NCBI GenBank assembly: GCA_023664625.1
Contig: JAMPFD010000003.1
Coordinates: 170,384-234,383 of the forward strand
From: Bacillota bacterium
Lineage (GTDB): Bacteria; Bacteroidota; Bacteroidia; Bacteroidales; Bacteroidaceae
Reading direction: 5' to 3'
Length of the DNA stretch: 64,000 nucleotides
Translations under genes and position numbers: made by a program
Shown here: in pieces, positions 43,407 through 53,227 of the stretch
Layout of the letters: every line of letters begins with the position of its first letter
Numbering within the stretch: the stretch's first letter is position 1
Notes under the pieces: model-generated
Told to the model about the DNA's origin: nothing
The model's database searches: none
What the model saw: the letters and a program-made list of their open reading frames with translations, nothing else

Positions 43407-43417
43407 CTATGTTTTCT

Positions 43418-44440
43418 TCAACTCTCCCTGCCCATTGCGAAGTCGGCATACAGACGAAGCGCCACAGCGATTTCGGGATCATGAATGTTATCATCTATAT
43501 AGTCCGTACACCTGCCGTAATAGTCAAGCATGACGCTCCTCGCATAGTCTATCCCGCCATGGCTCTCCGTGTACTCCACAAGGAAAGAGATGTCCTCCTC
43601 CGTGATGTCCAGCGACCTCACCCTGCGCCCCATGGAGGATATCTCCTCAGGAGCGGAAGCAAGAACATGAAGCAAGGGAAGTGTAAGCTTTCCTTCCCTC
43701 AGGTCATTTCCCGTAGGCTTTCCAATCACCTCTGAATCAGAATAATCGAAAATATCATCCCTTATCTGGAACAAGATTCCGAGATTCCGTCCGAACTCAC
43801 AGACTTTCTCCGTCTCTTCCTCCCCGGCACCTGCCGAAAGGGCACCGAGACGGCAGCAGCATTCAAAGAGCGAAGCGGTCTTTTTCTCGATGACATCGAA
43901 ATAATTGGCCATGGAGAAATCATCAGAAGAGATATTCTCTATCTGCTTCACCTCTCCTGCCGCCAGTGTCTGACCGAGATGGGCCACGGCATCCGTCATG
44001 CTGTCACTGTCCGCCAGTGCTATCTCCCGCAACGACGTCGCAAGAATATAGTCTCCGACAAGGACGGCTATCCTGTTGTCAAAAGAAGCATTCACAGAGG
44101 CCTGTCCGCGCCGCCTGTCACTCTCGTCCACGACATCATCGTGAACCAGCGAGGCTGTATGGAGAAGCTCAAGCGAGCATGCCGAATGGACCGCCTTGAA
44201 CAGACAGGAAGCGTCCATTCCAACGGTCTCATCACCGCCGCCTGACACTTTCCCGGCAAAAGCCTTGGCAACAAGAAGCGTAAGGATAGGACGCATACGC
44301 TTACCCCCACGGCGCATGATATATTCAAGCACCGTGTCAAGCAAGCCGCCGTTATGAGACAACGAATCCCTGAAAACAGCTTCAAATTGCGCCATTTCAT
44401 CGATTATCGGAGCCTTGATATTTGACAGAGTATCAGTCAT
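43418..44440 (-). CDS. Trans-polyprenyl diphosphate synthase (octaprenyl type)
   Basis: Both Asp-rich prenyl-binding motifs are present: LVHDDVVDE and IRDDIFDYSD, with GGKRMRP (diphosphate binding) and GKPTGNDLREGKLTLPL. It makes the long-chain isoprenoid of menaquinone, the carrier used by the fumarate reductase encoded upstream in this window. IspB-like enzymes and their paralogues cannot be told apart here. A TAATTTTG box lies at 44464-44457. Confidence 0.85.
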   Translation of the reverse strand: MTDTLSNIKAPIIDEMAQFEAVFRDSLSHNGGLLDTVLEYIMRRGGKRMRPILTLLVAKAFAGKVSGGGDETVGMDASCLFKAVHSACSLELLHTASLVHDDVVDESDRRRGQASVNASFDNRIAVLVGDYILATSLREIALADSDSMTDAVAHLGQTLAAGEVKQIENISSDDFSMANYFDVIEKKTASLFECCCRLGALSAGAGEEETEKVCEFGRNLGILFQIRDDIFDYSDSEVIGKPTGNDLREGKLTLPLLHVLASAPEEISSMGRRVRSLDITEEDISFLVEYTESHGGIDYARSVMLDYYGRCTDYIDDNIHDPEIAVALRLYADFAMGRES

Positions 44441-44456
44441 AAAACAATATTTAGTG

Positions 44457-44464
44457 CAAAATTA
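44457..44464 (-). promoter_or_regulatory. Promoter -7 box of the polyprenyl synthase gene
   Basis: TAATTTTG on the minus strand, 17 bases before the start codon, matches TAnnTTTG. Confidence 0.55.
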
Positions 44465-44569
44465 ATATAAAATATTGGTATTAATGAAAACTTTTGAGTA
44501 ATTTTACAACAAATTTACAATTGGAATACAGGCACGCACGATGCGTCCGCCAATAATCCGCAAATAAGG

Positions 44570-44690
44570 TTTCCTGTCATCGGGCTGAAGGCTTGGGTCG
44601 TAAGGCTATGCGGATATATGCCTCATGACCAAAACCTTGAACCTTGAACCCATAACCCAAAACCTCAAAACATCAAACCGTTAAAAAGCC
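44570..44690. repeat. Short GT-rich arm and CA-rich arm before polA
   Basis: GGCTTGGGTCGTAAGGCTAT (about 44590-44609) faces AACCCATAACCCAAAACC (about 44647-44665), directly before the polA start. No other element is seen in this 250-base gap besides the divergent promoter. Confidence 0.4.
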
Positions 44691-47600
44691 ATGGACAAAA
44701 TATTCCTCATTGATGCCTACGCACTCATTTACAGAAGCTACTATGCCCTGCTCGGCAGCAACTTCTACAGCACACAGATGCAGATGAATACCGGCACCGT
44801 ACACGGATTCATGAACACTCTTCATGAGGTCATCAGCAAGGAACAACCCACACACATCGGTGTAGCATTCGACCACGGAAAGACCTTCCGCCATGAGGCT
44901 TATCCGCCGTACAAGGCTCAGCGTCAGGAGACTCCGGAGGACATCAAGGCTGCCGTCCCTGTCATAAAGGAACTGCTCAGTGCCATGAACATCCCTGTTC
45001 TCCAGGCAGACGGATTTGAAGCCGACGACGTTATCGGTGCCGTGGCAAGCCTCCTCGGCAATGACGGGAACGAAAAGGATAAGGACGAGAACGGACAGAC
45101 AACGGACAGACAGATATTCATGCTCACTCCTGACAAGGACTACGGACAACTTGTCAGCAAGAATGTCTTCATGTACAAACCACGGTTCAAAGGCGGATAT
45201 GATGTCCTCGGAGAAAAGGAAATATGCGAAAAATACTCCATTTCATCGCCAAAACAGGTCGTTGACATCCTTGCCCTCATGGGCGACTCCGCCGACAACT
45301 TCCCCGGATGCCCGGGTGTCGGAGAGAAGACTGCCGTCAAGCTCATCAGCGAGTGGGGCAACTGTGAGAACATAATCGAACATGCTGAAGAGATAAAGGG
45401 TGCACTCGGCAAGAAAGTACGGGAGCATATCGAAGACATACGAATCTCCAAGTTCCTCGCAAAAATATGTACCGACATTCCTGAAGTCAACGAAAACCTC
45501 CCCACCCTGCTCTCAGACATGGAATGCCGGGAATGGAACACTGACGAGCTCGCCCGGCAACTTGACCTTCTTGAACTCCGGCAGATAAAAAGAAAATTCC
45601 TTGCATACAGAAAAGAAGATGACCGTCATAATGCAAATGCCGCAGAAGGAAACACGGAGGAAACCGTAGAGGAGAAAATCATCTCCGGCTACGATCTCTT
45701 TGGAGAACCTATATACAAAACGGTAAAGGTTAAAAAAATTAACATCCCCACCCCGCCGTCAGGACAGAAAGAAGAAAATATCGCCGTAAAAACAGAGGTT
45801 ACACTACCGGCATTCACCACTGAACTCATTGATAATGAACAAAGAGTAAAAGAACTTTGTGACTTTATTTTGACAACAAAAAGTTTCGGTTTTCACCTTG
45901 AAGCCACCTCTTCTGCCCCAATGACGGCAGAAATCATATCCCTGACACTCGTCAGCGGAGACAAGACCTATTTTCTCCCACTCTCTCCTGAACGCCAAGA
46001 GGCGGAGAGAACGCTCGCCATGCTCCGGCCTATCTTCGAGAACGAATCAATAGAAAAAATCGGTCATGACCTCAAAGCAAAGATAATTCTTCTTCACCGC
46101 TATGGCATAGCACTGCGGGGAACACTCTGGGATGTCATGATTGCACATTACCTCCTCGAGTGCGGACTAAATCCGAAGCACACCGTCAACGACATCGCTT
46201 TCGACAGTTTCAAATATATCCCCGCCAATTTCGAGGAGATAAAGAAAACCATCCGTGAGGAAATGAAGGCGGAAGGGAAGAAAGTTCCTTACCTGAGAGA
46301 CATGACCCTCCGTGGCTTCCCGGAGGAAAAAGCCATGGCCTACTGTACGGAACGCGCCTTCATCGTCACCGCCTCATGGAACATCTTCCGCAGACGACTG
46401 GAAGAGACGGAAGGAATGTGGCACATCTTCAACGACATAGAGATGCCACTCATGGAAGTGCTCTGCGACATGGAACTGACCGGCATTGCCATTGACCTTG
46501 ATGCCTTGCGGGAAGTATCAAGGGTTTTCAATGAACGGCTCGCCGCACACGAACAGAAAATTTACGAACTGGCAGGAGAGGAATTCACACTGACCAACCC
46601 GAAGAAGCTCGGCATAATCCTCTTCGAAAAGCTCCGTCTCATGGAGAAACCCAAGAAGACGAAAACCGGACAGTATGCCACAGGAGAAGAGATTCTCACA
46701 CCGCTACGAAAGAAACATCCTATAATAAACGAAATACTTGAGTATAAAGGACTTAAAAAACTAATCAACACCTACGTCGATGCTCTTCCCCTCCTTGTCA
46801 ACAAAGAGACGGGACGAATACATACAACCTTCAACCAGTGTGTCACGACCACCGGCCGTCTGTCTTCCTCAGACCCTAATCTTCAAAATATTCCTGTGCG
46901 AGGAGAGGACGGCAAGGAGATAAGACGATGCTTCATTCCGTTGACATCACTCCCCTTCTCCACCCCGGAAAACACCGTCACGGACATCCCGGAAAACAAT
47001 GACGGGACAGCGGTTACAACAAAAGAAAAGAATACATCAGAGACAAAGAGAAATCTCTTTTTCTCTGCCGACTACTCGCAGATAGAACTGCGCGTCATGG
47101 CACATCTTTCCAATGACGAACGCATGATTGAAGCCTTCCGCAACGGTACTGACATCCACCGCGCCACGGCAGCCACAGTCTACCATAAACCCTTCGACGA
47201 AGTCACACCGGAGGAACGCTCAAAGGCAAAACGGGCCGACTTCGGCATAATCTACGGAATAACACAGTTCGGCCTGGCACAGAACATGGGCATAGAACGC
47301 AGTGAGGCCAAGGAACTCATGAACGGTTTCTTCCTCACATTCCCTAAGATTCAGGACTTCATGGAAAACCGTAAGGAAGAGGCACGCCGTAAAGAATACG
47401 CAGAGACCATGTTCCACCGGCGCCGCTACCTGCGGCTCATTACGAGCGGCAACGGAACAGAACGCGCACTCGCTGAACGCGAAGCCATGAACTCCCCCGT
47501 ACAAGGTACGGCAGCAGACATCATAAAGATTGCCATGGTACGCATTTTCAGGCGTTTCCGTGAAGAGAACCTCCACTCAAAGATGTTGCTTCAGGTCCAC

Positions 47601-47744
47601 GATGAACTGAACTTCTCCGTCCTTCCCGAGGAGAAAGAGAAGGTGCAGAAGATAGTCCTTGAAGAGATGCAGTCAGCGGTACAGCTTTCCGTACCCCTCA
47701 TCGCCGACTACGGATGGGGCGACAACTGGCTTGAGGCACACTGA
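44691..47744 (+). CDS. polA: DNA polymerase I, with degenerate proofreading site
   Basis: The N-terminal 5' nuclease (FLIDAYALIYRSYYALL, FEADDVIGA, TPDKDYGQLV) and C-terminal polymerase (DYSQIELR, KAKRADFGIIYG, LLQVHDELN) are intact. In the middle 3'-5' exonuclease fold the motif that should be DxE is H402-L-E404, and the Exo II Asp is Lys464 (IGHDLKAK), so proofreading is probably lost. At 1017 residues it is longer than usual (about 920-940), with an extra low-complexity stretch just before DYSQIELR (about 750-780). It fills gaps in repair and lagging-strand synthesis. Confidence 0.93.
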   Translation: MDKIFLIDAYALIYRSYYALLGSNFYSTQMQMNTGTVHGFMNTLHEVISKEQPTHIGVAFDHGKTFRHEAYPPYKAQRQETPEDIKAAVPVIKELLSAMNIPVLQADGFEADDVIGAVASLLGNDGNEKDKDENGQTTDRQIFMLTPDKDYGQLVSKNVFMYKPRFKGGYDVLGEKEICEKYSISSPKQVVDILALMGDSADNFPGCPGVGEKTAVKLISEWGNCENIIEHAEEIKGALGKKVREHIEDIRISKFLAKICTDIPEVNENLPTLLSDMECREWNTDELARQLDLLELRQIKRKFLAYRKEDDRHNANAAEGNTEETVEEKIISGYDLFGEPIYKTVKVKKINIPTPPSGQKEENIAVKTEVTLPAFTTELIDNEQRVKELCDFILTTKSFGFHLEATSSAPMTAEIISLTLVSGDKTYFLPLSPERQEAERTLAMLRPIFENESIEKIGHDLKAKIILLHRYGIALRGTLWDVMIAHYLLECGLNPKHTVNDIAFDSFKYIPANFEEIKKTIREEMKAEGKKVPYLRDMTLRGFPEEKAMAYCTERAFIVTASWNIFRRRLEETEGMWHIFNDIEMPLMEVLCDMELTGIAIDLDALREVSRVFNERLAAHEQKIYELAGEEFTLTNPKKLGIILFEKLRLMEKPKKTKTGQYATGEEILTPLRKKHPIINEILEYKGLKKLINTYVDALPLLVNKETGRIHTTFNQCVTTTGRLSSSDPNLQNIPVRGEDGKEIRRCFIPLTSLPFSTPENTVTDIPENNDGTAVTTKEKNTSETKRNLFFSADYSQIELRVMAHLSNDERMIEAFRNGTDIHRATAATVYHKPFDEVTPEERSKAKRADFGIIYGITQFGLAQNMGIERSEAKELMNGFFLTFPKIQDFMENRKEEARRKEYAETMFHRRRYLRLITSGNGTERALAEREAMNSPVQGTAADIIKIAMVRIFRRFREENLHSKMLLQVHDELNFSVLPEEKEKVQKIVLEEMQSAVQLSVPLIADYGWGDNWLEAH

Positions 47745-48191
47745 CTTCCATTTCCATAGATAAAAGCCAAGGCGTACTTTCATGAGAAATGGGGCATACA
47801 ATGTCATAACCGATGACAGCCACTTGCCAAAGACATTCTCATACCCGTGACAACAACTGTCATGACTGTATATTCAGCAGGTTCTGCTAAGTTTGTCAAG
47901 ACTGGTGGATTTCTTAAAAAACAAGGAGCTGCCAAAATCATAACTCTCTTATTGTATCAAACATACTTGAATCCTATGATTCACTCGTCTGAGAAGTATC
48001 TGATATAAAAAATATATTACAGGAATCAGAACAATCTCTCCAAAACTAACATCCAAAAGAAACCGGAGCCGGGCAGATAGGTATGGCCATAGCCCGGCAG
48101 ATGTTTGTCTTTCGCGAGCTTTTTCCGGTGTAAAGATTTTGTCTTACTATCAAAAAGCATTATCTTTGTGCATTATCAACTCATTACATCT
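47745..48191. other. Intergenic stretch with a promoter and a weak hairpin
   Basis: A hairpin with 7-bp stem (GCCGGGC at 48068, GCCCGGC at 48092) and a T-rich tail lies 320 bases past polA. A promoter with TTTTG (48137-48141) and TATCTTTG (48161-48168), 19 bases apart, precedes the next gene by 24 bases. No gene is seen in the rest. Confidence 0.6.
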
Positions 48192-49511
48192 ATGAAGAAA
48201 CTTATATTGTCGATTATGGCGTTGCTTACAGTAACGTTTTCCTTTGCCCAGTCTGTCGACGAGAAGTTGGGAGCGATGCTCAACGGCGGCAAATGGTTCG
48301 AACTGAGGGAATTCCTCGAAACAAACACCGACACGATTCATCCTTTTCTCGATATGTACGCCAAGGCGATGGAGGCACACTTCTTCAACCGGCACGAAGC
48401 GGCGGCGGAACACTGTTCAAGTTTGCTTAACAGCCCTCAGATAGACCTTGCCAACGTGGCAAGCGTGGGGCTGCTGATGTGTTCCGATATCAGCATGCTG
48501 GGCGACAATGCCGCCGCAGCGAGAACACTGGAGGCAATCAATGATGCCGTAAAGCCGTATCATGAGCATCTTGACAGCACTGTTGTCAAGGCGATAAAGA
48601 CTGATATCGCAAAGTATAAAGCACTGGCTTCCTATAAGATAAACGATGTAGAGCCGTTCGGAGACAAGGCCTTAGTACCGTTCGACATCGTTGCCGTGGG
48701 TGCCGATTCCACCGCCCAGGAGGCGATAAATATCGGCGGGCGCATAAACGGGCATGGCTGTGCGATGACTTTCGACACGGGAGCTGGCGTGAATGTCATT
48801 TCCGACTCTATTGCCGCCGCCTTCGGGCTCGACATCCTGAATGTGGATTTGAAAGCAGGAGGCTACGGGGTGCAGCGGGCGAGGCTGGCTGTAGCCAAGG
48901 AACTGACAGTCGGCGGACTGACCATACGTAACGTGCCGTTCTATGTGATGACCATGCTTTCGGGTAACGACGAAGCAGACAAGTACATGAGGCATTTCCA
49001 AATAGTGATAGGACGGAGCGTGATGGAGGCTGTCAAGTATTTTACGATTGACTTTGCCGGCAGGGAGATAGTGGTAAGACGCGAACTGGACATTCCGCCT
49101 GCCGTCCGTCCAAATCTCTGCATAAGCACCGGCGGCGTTTACAGACTGTTGTGCCATACGTTTGACGGCACTCCAATGATTGTGAATCCCGACACGGGCG
49201 ACTCGTCCTACGGCACATTGAATCCGAACATGCTGCCTCTCGCCGGGAGCAGGCAGGCTCTGGAGCTCTCGCCGAAGAAAATAAGGATGGCGGGGGCCGG
49301 CGGAGTGCTTGAAAGCCCGTATTATGAAGTGAAGGACATGCCGCTGACCATCGGAGGAGTGTCGGCGAACGTCCCGCAAATGACGTTGCTTGCTGACGGG
49401 GCAGCCCTCAGCAGCGAATTTGACGGCAGGATGGGGCTGGCGGCATTCATGCTTTTCAGGAGCGTGTCATTCGACCTGTCCAGAATGGTCATGTATCCCA
49501 TGCGATACTGA
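48192..49511 (+). CDS. Secreted retropepsin-like aspartic protease
   Basis: The start at 48192 gives a signal peptide (MKKLILSIMALLTVTFSFAQ); an in-frame ATG at 48105 lies upstream of the promoter and is rejected. After a helical segment of about 150 residues comes the aspartic protease fold: MTFDTGAGVNVIS (Asp about 195) and a second lobe with MIVNPDTGDSSYG, so one chain may carry both catalytic Asp residues. Periplasmic or surface proteolysis is inferred. It is monocistronic by its own promoter. Confidence 0.8.
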   Translation: MKKLILSIMALLTVTFSFAQSVDEKLGAMLNGGKWFELREFLETNTDTIHPFLDMYAKAMEAHFFNRHEAAAEHCSSLLNSPQIDLANVASVGLLMCSDISMLGDNAAAARTLEAINDAVKPYHEHLDSTVVKAIKTDIAKYKALASYKINDVEPFGDKALVPFDIVAVGADSTAQEAINIGGRINGHGCAMTFDTGAGVNVISDSIAAAFGLDILNVDLKAGGYGVQRARLAVAKELTVGGLTIRNVPFYVMTMLSGNDEADKYMRHFQIVIGRSVMEAVKYFTIDFAGREIVVRRELDIPPAVRPNLCISTGGVYRLLCHTFDGTPMIVNPDTGDSSYGTLNPNMLPLAGSRQALELSPKKIRMAGAGGVLESPYYEVKDMPLTIGGVSANVPQMTLLADGAALSSEFDGRMGLAAFMLFRSVSFDLSRMVMYPMRY

Positions 49512-49618
49512 TGGCATACAGTCACCAAAATCCACTTGAACCGAACAAAGGGCTATCATATATAGATAATACAGAGTGGTCTCCGATAACAATATATGAC
49601 TAATATGAACAAAAAAAT

Positions 49619-49819
49619 ATGCCATACATATCCATTGAAAGCGGAAAACTAACCGCTGAACAGAAGAAAGAGCTGATTGAACGCCTCACAGCGACAGCTT
49701 CGGAGATAACACATATTCCGGAGCAGTTCTTCACTGTAACAATAAAGGAACTGCCAGATGAGAATTTCGGCATCGGCGGCAAATCCATTGATGAAATCAA
49801 ACGTAACTACGAGCAATGA
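49619..49819 (+). CDS. 4-oxalocrotonate tautomerase-family protein
   Basis: The 66-residue protein begins MPYISIESGKLTAEQKKEL. Pro-1 after Met removal is the catalytic base of the tautomerase family, and the length is typical of its hexameric members. Its stop overlaps the start of the following Sel1 gene by four bases (ATGA), tying it to that operon. Substrate unknown; many family members are promiscuous. Confidence 0.8.
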   Translation: MPYISIESGKLTAEQKKELIERLTATASEITHIPEQFFTVTIKELPDENFGIGGKSIDEIKRNYEQ

Positions 49820-51024
49820 AACCACAACCGGAGAGTCTGCCAAATATGAAATCGGATAATAAAGGGCTGTCTGAATGTTTTAAAATCATCCGGCAATTCA
49901 TCAGATGCCATGCCGGAGAGGGTGATGCCGCCTCCGCACGGCAAGCGGTAGAGGCGATAACTCCTGCTGCCGAGTATGGCGATGTCAAGGCTCAGATGCT
50001 TCTCGGCAAATATTATTCATGGGGATACCACAACGAGTGCGACAATCAGAAAGCAATCCATTGGTTTGAAAAGGCGGCGGACAACGGCAATGCCGAAGCC
50101 GCCATGCTCATCATGGAAATATACCGCAACGATTGCCCGGATGGAATTGACGCAGAGCAGCGAAAGGCATTGATACTGAAATGGCATAGACGGTGGTTCG
50201 ACATATTGGCAACGAAAGCTGACAGTGGTTCGGCTGATGCTGCCAAAGACTTGATGAACCTCTATATAGAAGAGTGTCCTGAGGATATGACACAAGATGA
50301 TGGACTTGCAGAGGCTCTGAAGTGGTACTACCGCTGGATTAAGCTATTGACTGCGAAAGCCGAAAGAGGAGACTCTATGGATAAATGGAATTTGGCGGAG
50401 GTACTTCTGTATGGTGATTGTGCGCCCGAAAAGCTTTTGGATTGTTTCACGGATGAAGATGATGAGCGGAAACTGTCGCAAGCCATAGTATTGTATAAGG
50501 AGGTGACTGCTGATAGCCAATTCCTTATGAAACATAAAGCATATTTCAGAATGGGATGTGCATACAATGATCTTGGCCTATGGAAAGAGGCTCTCGCCTG
50601 TTTCAAGAAAGCCGCAAAACTGAATTGGCACGAAGCGTATGCAAAAATAGGAGAAGCCTACCGATATGGTAAGGGAGTAGATCCGGACGATGCAACCGCC
50701 CGCAGATGGTATAAGAAAGGCGCCGGGCTGGGTGAAATCACGGCGATGCTCCGCTTGGCCGAATGTTATAAAAACGGCATCGGAGGCGCCCCGGATTATG
50801 AAAAGGCTATGCTTGAATATCAGTATATAGCCGAGCGCCTAAATGGCCGGGGCTTCAAACATCAGACAATCGGTATCGGAACTGCATTATATGAACTTGG
50901 CAACATGTATCTGAACGGACTGGGCGTACAGCCCAATCTGAAAGAGGCGCTCCGGTATTTCAAACTCGCAGTAAAGAAATGCAATAATCCCCTGGCAGAA
51001 AACAAATTACAAGAATTACTTTAG
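49816..51024 (+). CDS. Sel1-repeat protein A
   Basis: The 402-residue protein lacks a signal peptide and contains several Sel1-type repeats (AQMLLGKYYSWGYHNECDNQ, KIGEAYRYGKGVDPDDATAR, RLAECYKNGIGG, ELGNMYLNGLGVQPNLKEAL). These are helix pairs that bind proteins. The segment AVEAITPAAEYGDVKAQ recurs nearly unchanged in Sel1-repeat protein B downstream (AVEAITPAAEQGNAQAQ), showing they are paralogues. Tightly packed genes on both sides share its operon. Function unknown; scaffold or immunity-like partner. Confidence 0.85.
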   Translation: MKPQPESLPNMKSDNKGLSECFKIIRQFIRCHAGEGDAASARQAVEAITPAAEYGDVKAQMLLGKYYSWGYHNECDNQKAIHWFEKAADNGNAEAAMLIMEIYRNDCPDGIDAEQRKALILKWHRRWFDILATKADSGSADAAKDLMNLYIEECPEDMTQDDGLAEALKWYYRWIKLLTAKAERGDSMDKWNLAEVLLYGDCAPEKLLDCFTDEDDERKLSQAIVLYKEVTADSQFLMKHKAYFRMGCAYNDLGLWKEALACFKKAAKLNWHEAYAKIGEAYRYGKGVDPDDATARRWYKKGAGLGEITAMLRLAECYKNGIGGAPDYEKAMLEYQYIAERLNGRGFKHQTIGIGTALYELGNMYLNGLGVQPNLKEALRYFKLAVKKCNNPLAENKLQELL

Positions 51025-51028
51025 CGTT

Positions 51029-51388
51029 ATGACAGAAAAATACACTCTTTGGAACAGATTTATTGAAGAAATTTGCGAACGCGAAGCGGAGACTCTTTCA
51101 CCGATTCAGAAGAAAGCGGTGCTCTGCTTTTGGTATGATTCTGAAATGCAAAACGGAGGACATTCCGGCTATCTGGAGAATTATCCTGATATAAACCCGG
51201 ATGAACTGGAAGATGCCATCCTGACTGTCGGCAACAAGGAGATTGCCGACAACTATCGCCGGGCAATCACCGTTGGCGAAGAGGATGACTTTGAAGAGAC
51301 CGACAATGCCTATTACGATTTCGAGCCATCGCTATGCGACTGTCTTGAGGAATTCGTATGGGAAAACAGTAATGTTATTTTTGACTGA
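51029..51388 (+). CDS. DUF4375-like protein
   Basis: The 119-residue protein contains LCFWYDSEMQNGGHSGYLEN, close to the xWxxxxEVNNGGFxQYF pattern of DUF4375. An acidic C-terminus follows. DUF4375 genes turn up among immunity-type genes of polymorphic toxin loci, which is suggestive only. It starts four bases after Sel1 A and stops six bases before Sel1 B. Confidence 0.6.
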   Translation: MTEKYTLWNRFIEEICEREAETLSPIQKKAVLCFWYDSEMQNGGHSGYLENYPDINPDELEDAILTVGNKEIADNYRRAITVGEEDDFEETDNAYYDFEPSLCDCLEEFVWENSNVIFD

Positions 51389-51394
51389 AGAACT

Positions 51395-52525
51395 ATGAAC
51401 AGCAAGGAACTATCCGGGTATCTCAAGACAATAAGGCAAAGCGTCGATGATTTTGACAATCCGCAGCAGGCCCGGTCAGCGGTCGAAGCGATAACTCCTG
51501 CAGCAGAGCAGGGCAATGCACAGGCGCAATATATGCTTGGCATGTACTACTATACGTTCTATTGTGAGGATTCATCCCGCTTTCTGCCATGGATGGAGAG
51601 AGCGGCGGAATCCGATAATCTGAAAGCGATAAAGTTCCTTGCTGATTATTTCCGCTTCATCTGCGACGACTTGGATTTGGAGCAGCGAAAGGCATTGGGT
51701 CGGAAATGGCTTTACCGGATGATTGACTTGCTGAAAAAGAAAGCGGACAAAGGCGTGGTTAGTGCGACAAAATCCCTGATGAATCTTTACGTGCACGACC
51801 GCCCCGAGGATATTTCTGAGAAGGAGGGGCGGGAGGCGGCCTTAGCTTGGTATGAACGCCTGATAGAGATATTGAGGGAGAAAGCCGAACGGGGAACGGC
51901 CAGGGACAAGAAGAATCTTGCCGACATCCTGACCTACGAACAGGGTGTTCCAATCGAAATTGTCAGCTATCTGCCGGACCGTATGGATGAGGCGACTCGG
52001 CTCTATGAGGAGATTTCCACAGAGAAAAAGGATGGTGCTTCATACGTCGATTTAGCGCGGACATACAGCAGTGAAGGGAATGAAGAAAAAGCCTTTGAAT
52101 GTTATATGAAAGCGGCTGAGCTGGGCTATGCCGATGCCTTTTACAATGTGGCAAACGCATATCTCAACGGCGAAGGTGTGGAGAGAGATTTTGATAAGGC
52201 TTTTGAGTGGTTCCAGAAAGCAGCCGACAGTGGAGACACTTCTGCTAAATTAAAATTGGCAGAGTGCTACAAACGCGGTGCGGGCTGCGAGAGAGATTAT
52301 GCGGCGGCTATGGCATTGTATCAGCAGGTAGCCGGCGAAAAAAGCATAAAAAGGTATTCTTTCGCAGATGTGGCAGAGTATGAAATCGGCAATATGTACC
52401 TGAAAGGGCTTGGCGTTGAAGTCGATTTGCGCAAGGCATACGATTATTTCAAGCGGGCTGCTTCGCACGATAACCGATCCGCAGAGAACGCGCTCAACAA
52501 CAAGAAATTCCGTGATTTCAAATAA
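51395..52525 (+). CDS. Sel1-repeat protein B, paralogue of A
   Basis: The 376-residue protein repeats the architecture of protein A: an N-terminal helical part with AVEAITPAAEQGNAQAQ, a central acidic/charged region, then Sel1 repeats (YADAFYNVANAYLNGEGVER, KLAECYKRGAGCERDYAAAM, EIGNMYLKGLGVEVDLRKAY). No signal peptide. The pair, with a DUF4375-like gene between, looks like a duplication followed by divergence. Function unknown. Confidence 0.85.
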   Translation: MNSKELSGYLKTIRQSVDDFDNPQQARSAVEAITPAAEQGNAQAQYMLGMYYYTFYCEDSSRFLPWMERAAESDNLKAIKFLADYFRFICDDLDLEQRKALGRKWLYRMIDLLKKKADKGVVSATKSLMNLYVHDRPEDISEKEGREAALAWYERLIEILREKAERGTARDKKNLADILTYEQGVPIEIVSYLPDRMDEATRLYEEISTEKKDGASYVDLARTYSSEGNEEKAFECYMKAAELGYADAFYNVANAYLNGEGVERDFDKAFEWFQKAADSGDTSAKLKLAECYKRGAGCERDYAAAMALYQQVAGEKSIKRYSFADVAEYEIGNMYLKGLGVEVDLRKAYDYFKRAASHDNRSAENALNNKKFRDFK

Positions 52526-52534
52526 CGGAGGAAC

Positions 52535-53224
52535 ATGGCAATGAGTAAAGACGAACTGTTAGAACTGCTTGGGCGGATGTGCGCACCTCATGAACCGGAT
52601 GTATGCCGTTCGTGGGAAATGACTTCGTGGAAAGCTCTGCGTGAAGCGGAGAAGTTGACGGACAGGGCTTTGTTTCCTATATTGGAGGAGATTATCCATG
52701 AAAATCCCGGTGAAAGCGGTTTGGATATCCGCAAAGAGGCTTACTTCATCTATAAAAACCTGTTGATGCAGCAGTTTAATGAAGAACGGTTCGCCTTTTT
52801 GCTTTCACGGCTGGACATGGAAGTCGCTAAAGGAGAGTATATGTGGTGGCACGACTTCCTTCATGAGATGGAGGTGAACCCCGATATCCCCGTCACGCCT
52901 TTGCTCGCCATTGCCGAAAGAGGCAATAAGTATGATGTGGAATGGGTGTGCAATGACATCGAGACTTATGCAAAGAGAGGAAATGTCGAATCCATCATCG
53001 CACTCCCTGCACTGAAAGCGCATGTCAAAACTGCCAAACGGACGCAGCGTCAGGCAACGGCAGACATTCTGAAAGAGCATGGCGTGGAGTCGAAAGCCGA
53101 TATTGAACGGTTGAGCGAGGAAGATGGCGCAGAGCTTTATGAAGCATTGAAAGCCGGAGTACTTGAAGAATACGACATAACCCCAAAGCGGTTGGAACGA
53201 CTTGTCGAACAGATTTTGAAGTAG
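52535..53224 (+). CDS. Unknown helical protein (HEAT-like appearance)
   Basis: The 229-residue protein is rich in amphipathic helices (TDRALFPILEEIIHENPGES, LLAIAERGNKYDVEWVCNDI), like HEAT/ARM repeat proteins, and ends DITPKRLERLVEQILK. I recognise no family. An alternative start (MSKDELLELLG) is two codons downstream. It lies 9 bases after Sel1 B and 3 bases before the next gene. Confidence 0.65.
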   Translation: MAMSKDELLELLGRMCAPHEPDVCRSWEMTSWKALREAEKLTDRALFPILEEIIHENPGESGLDIRKEAYFIYKNLLMQQFNEERFAFLLSRLDMEVAKGEYMWWHDFLHEMEVNPDIPVTPLLAIAERGNKYDVEWVCNDIETYAKRGNVESIIALPALKAHVKTAKRTQRQATADILKEHGVESKADIERLSEEDGAELYEALKAGVLEEYDITPKRLERLVEQILK

Positions 53225-53227
53225 ATT

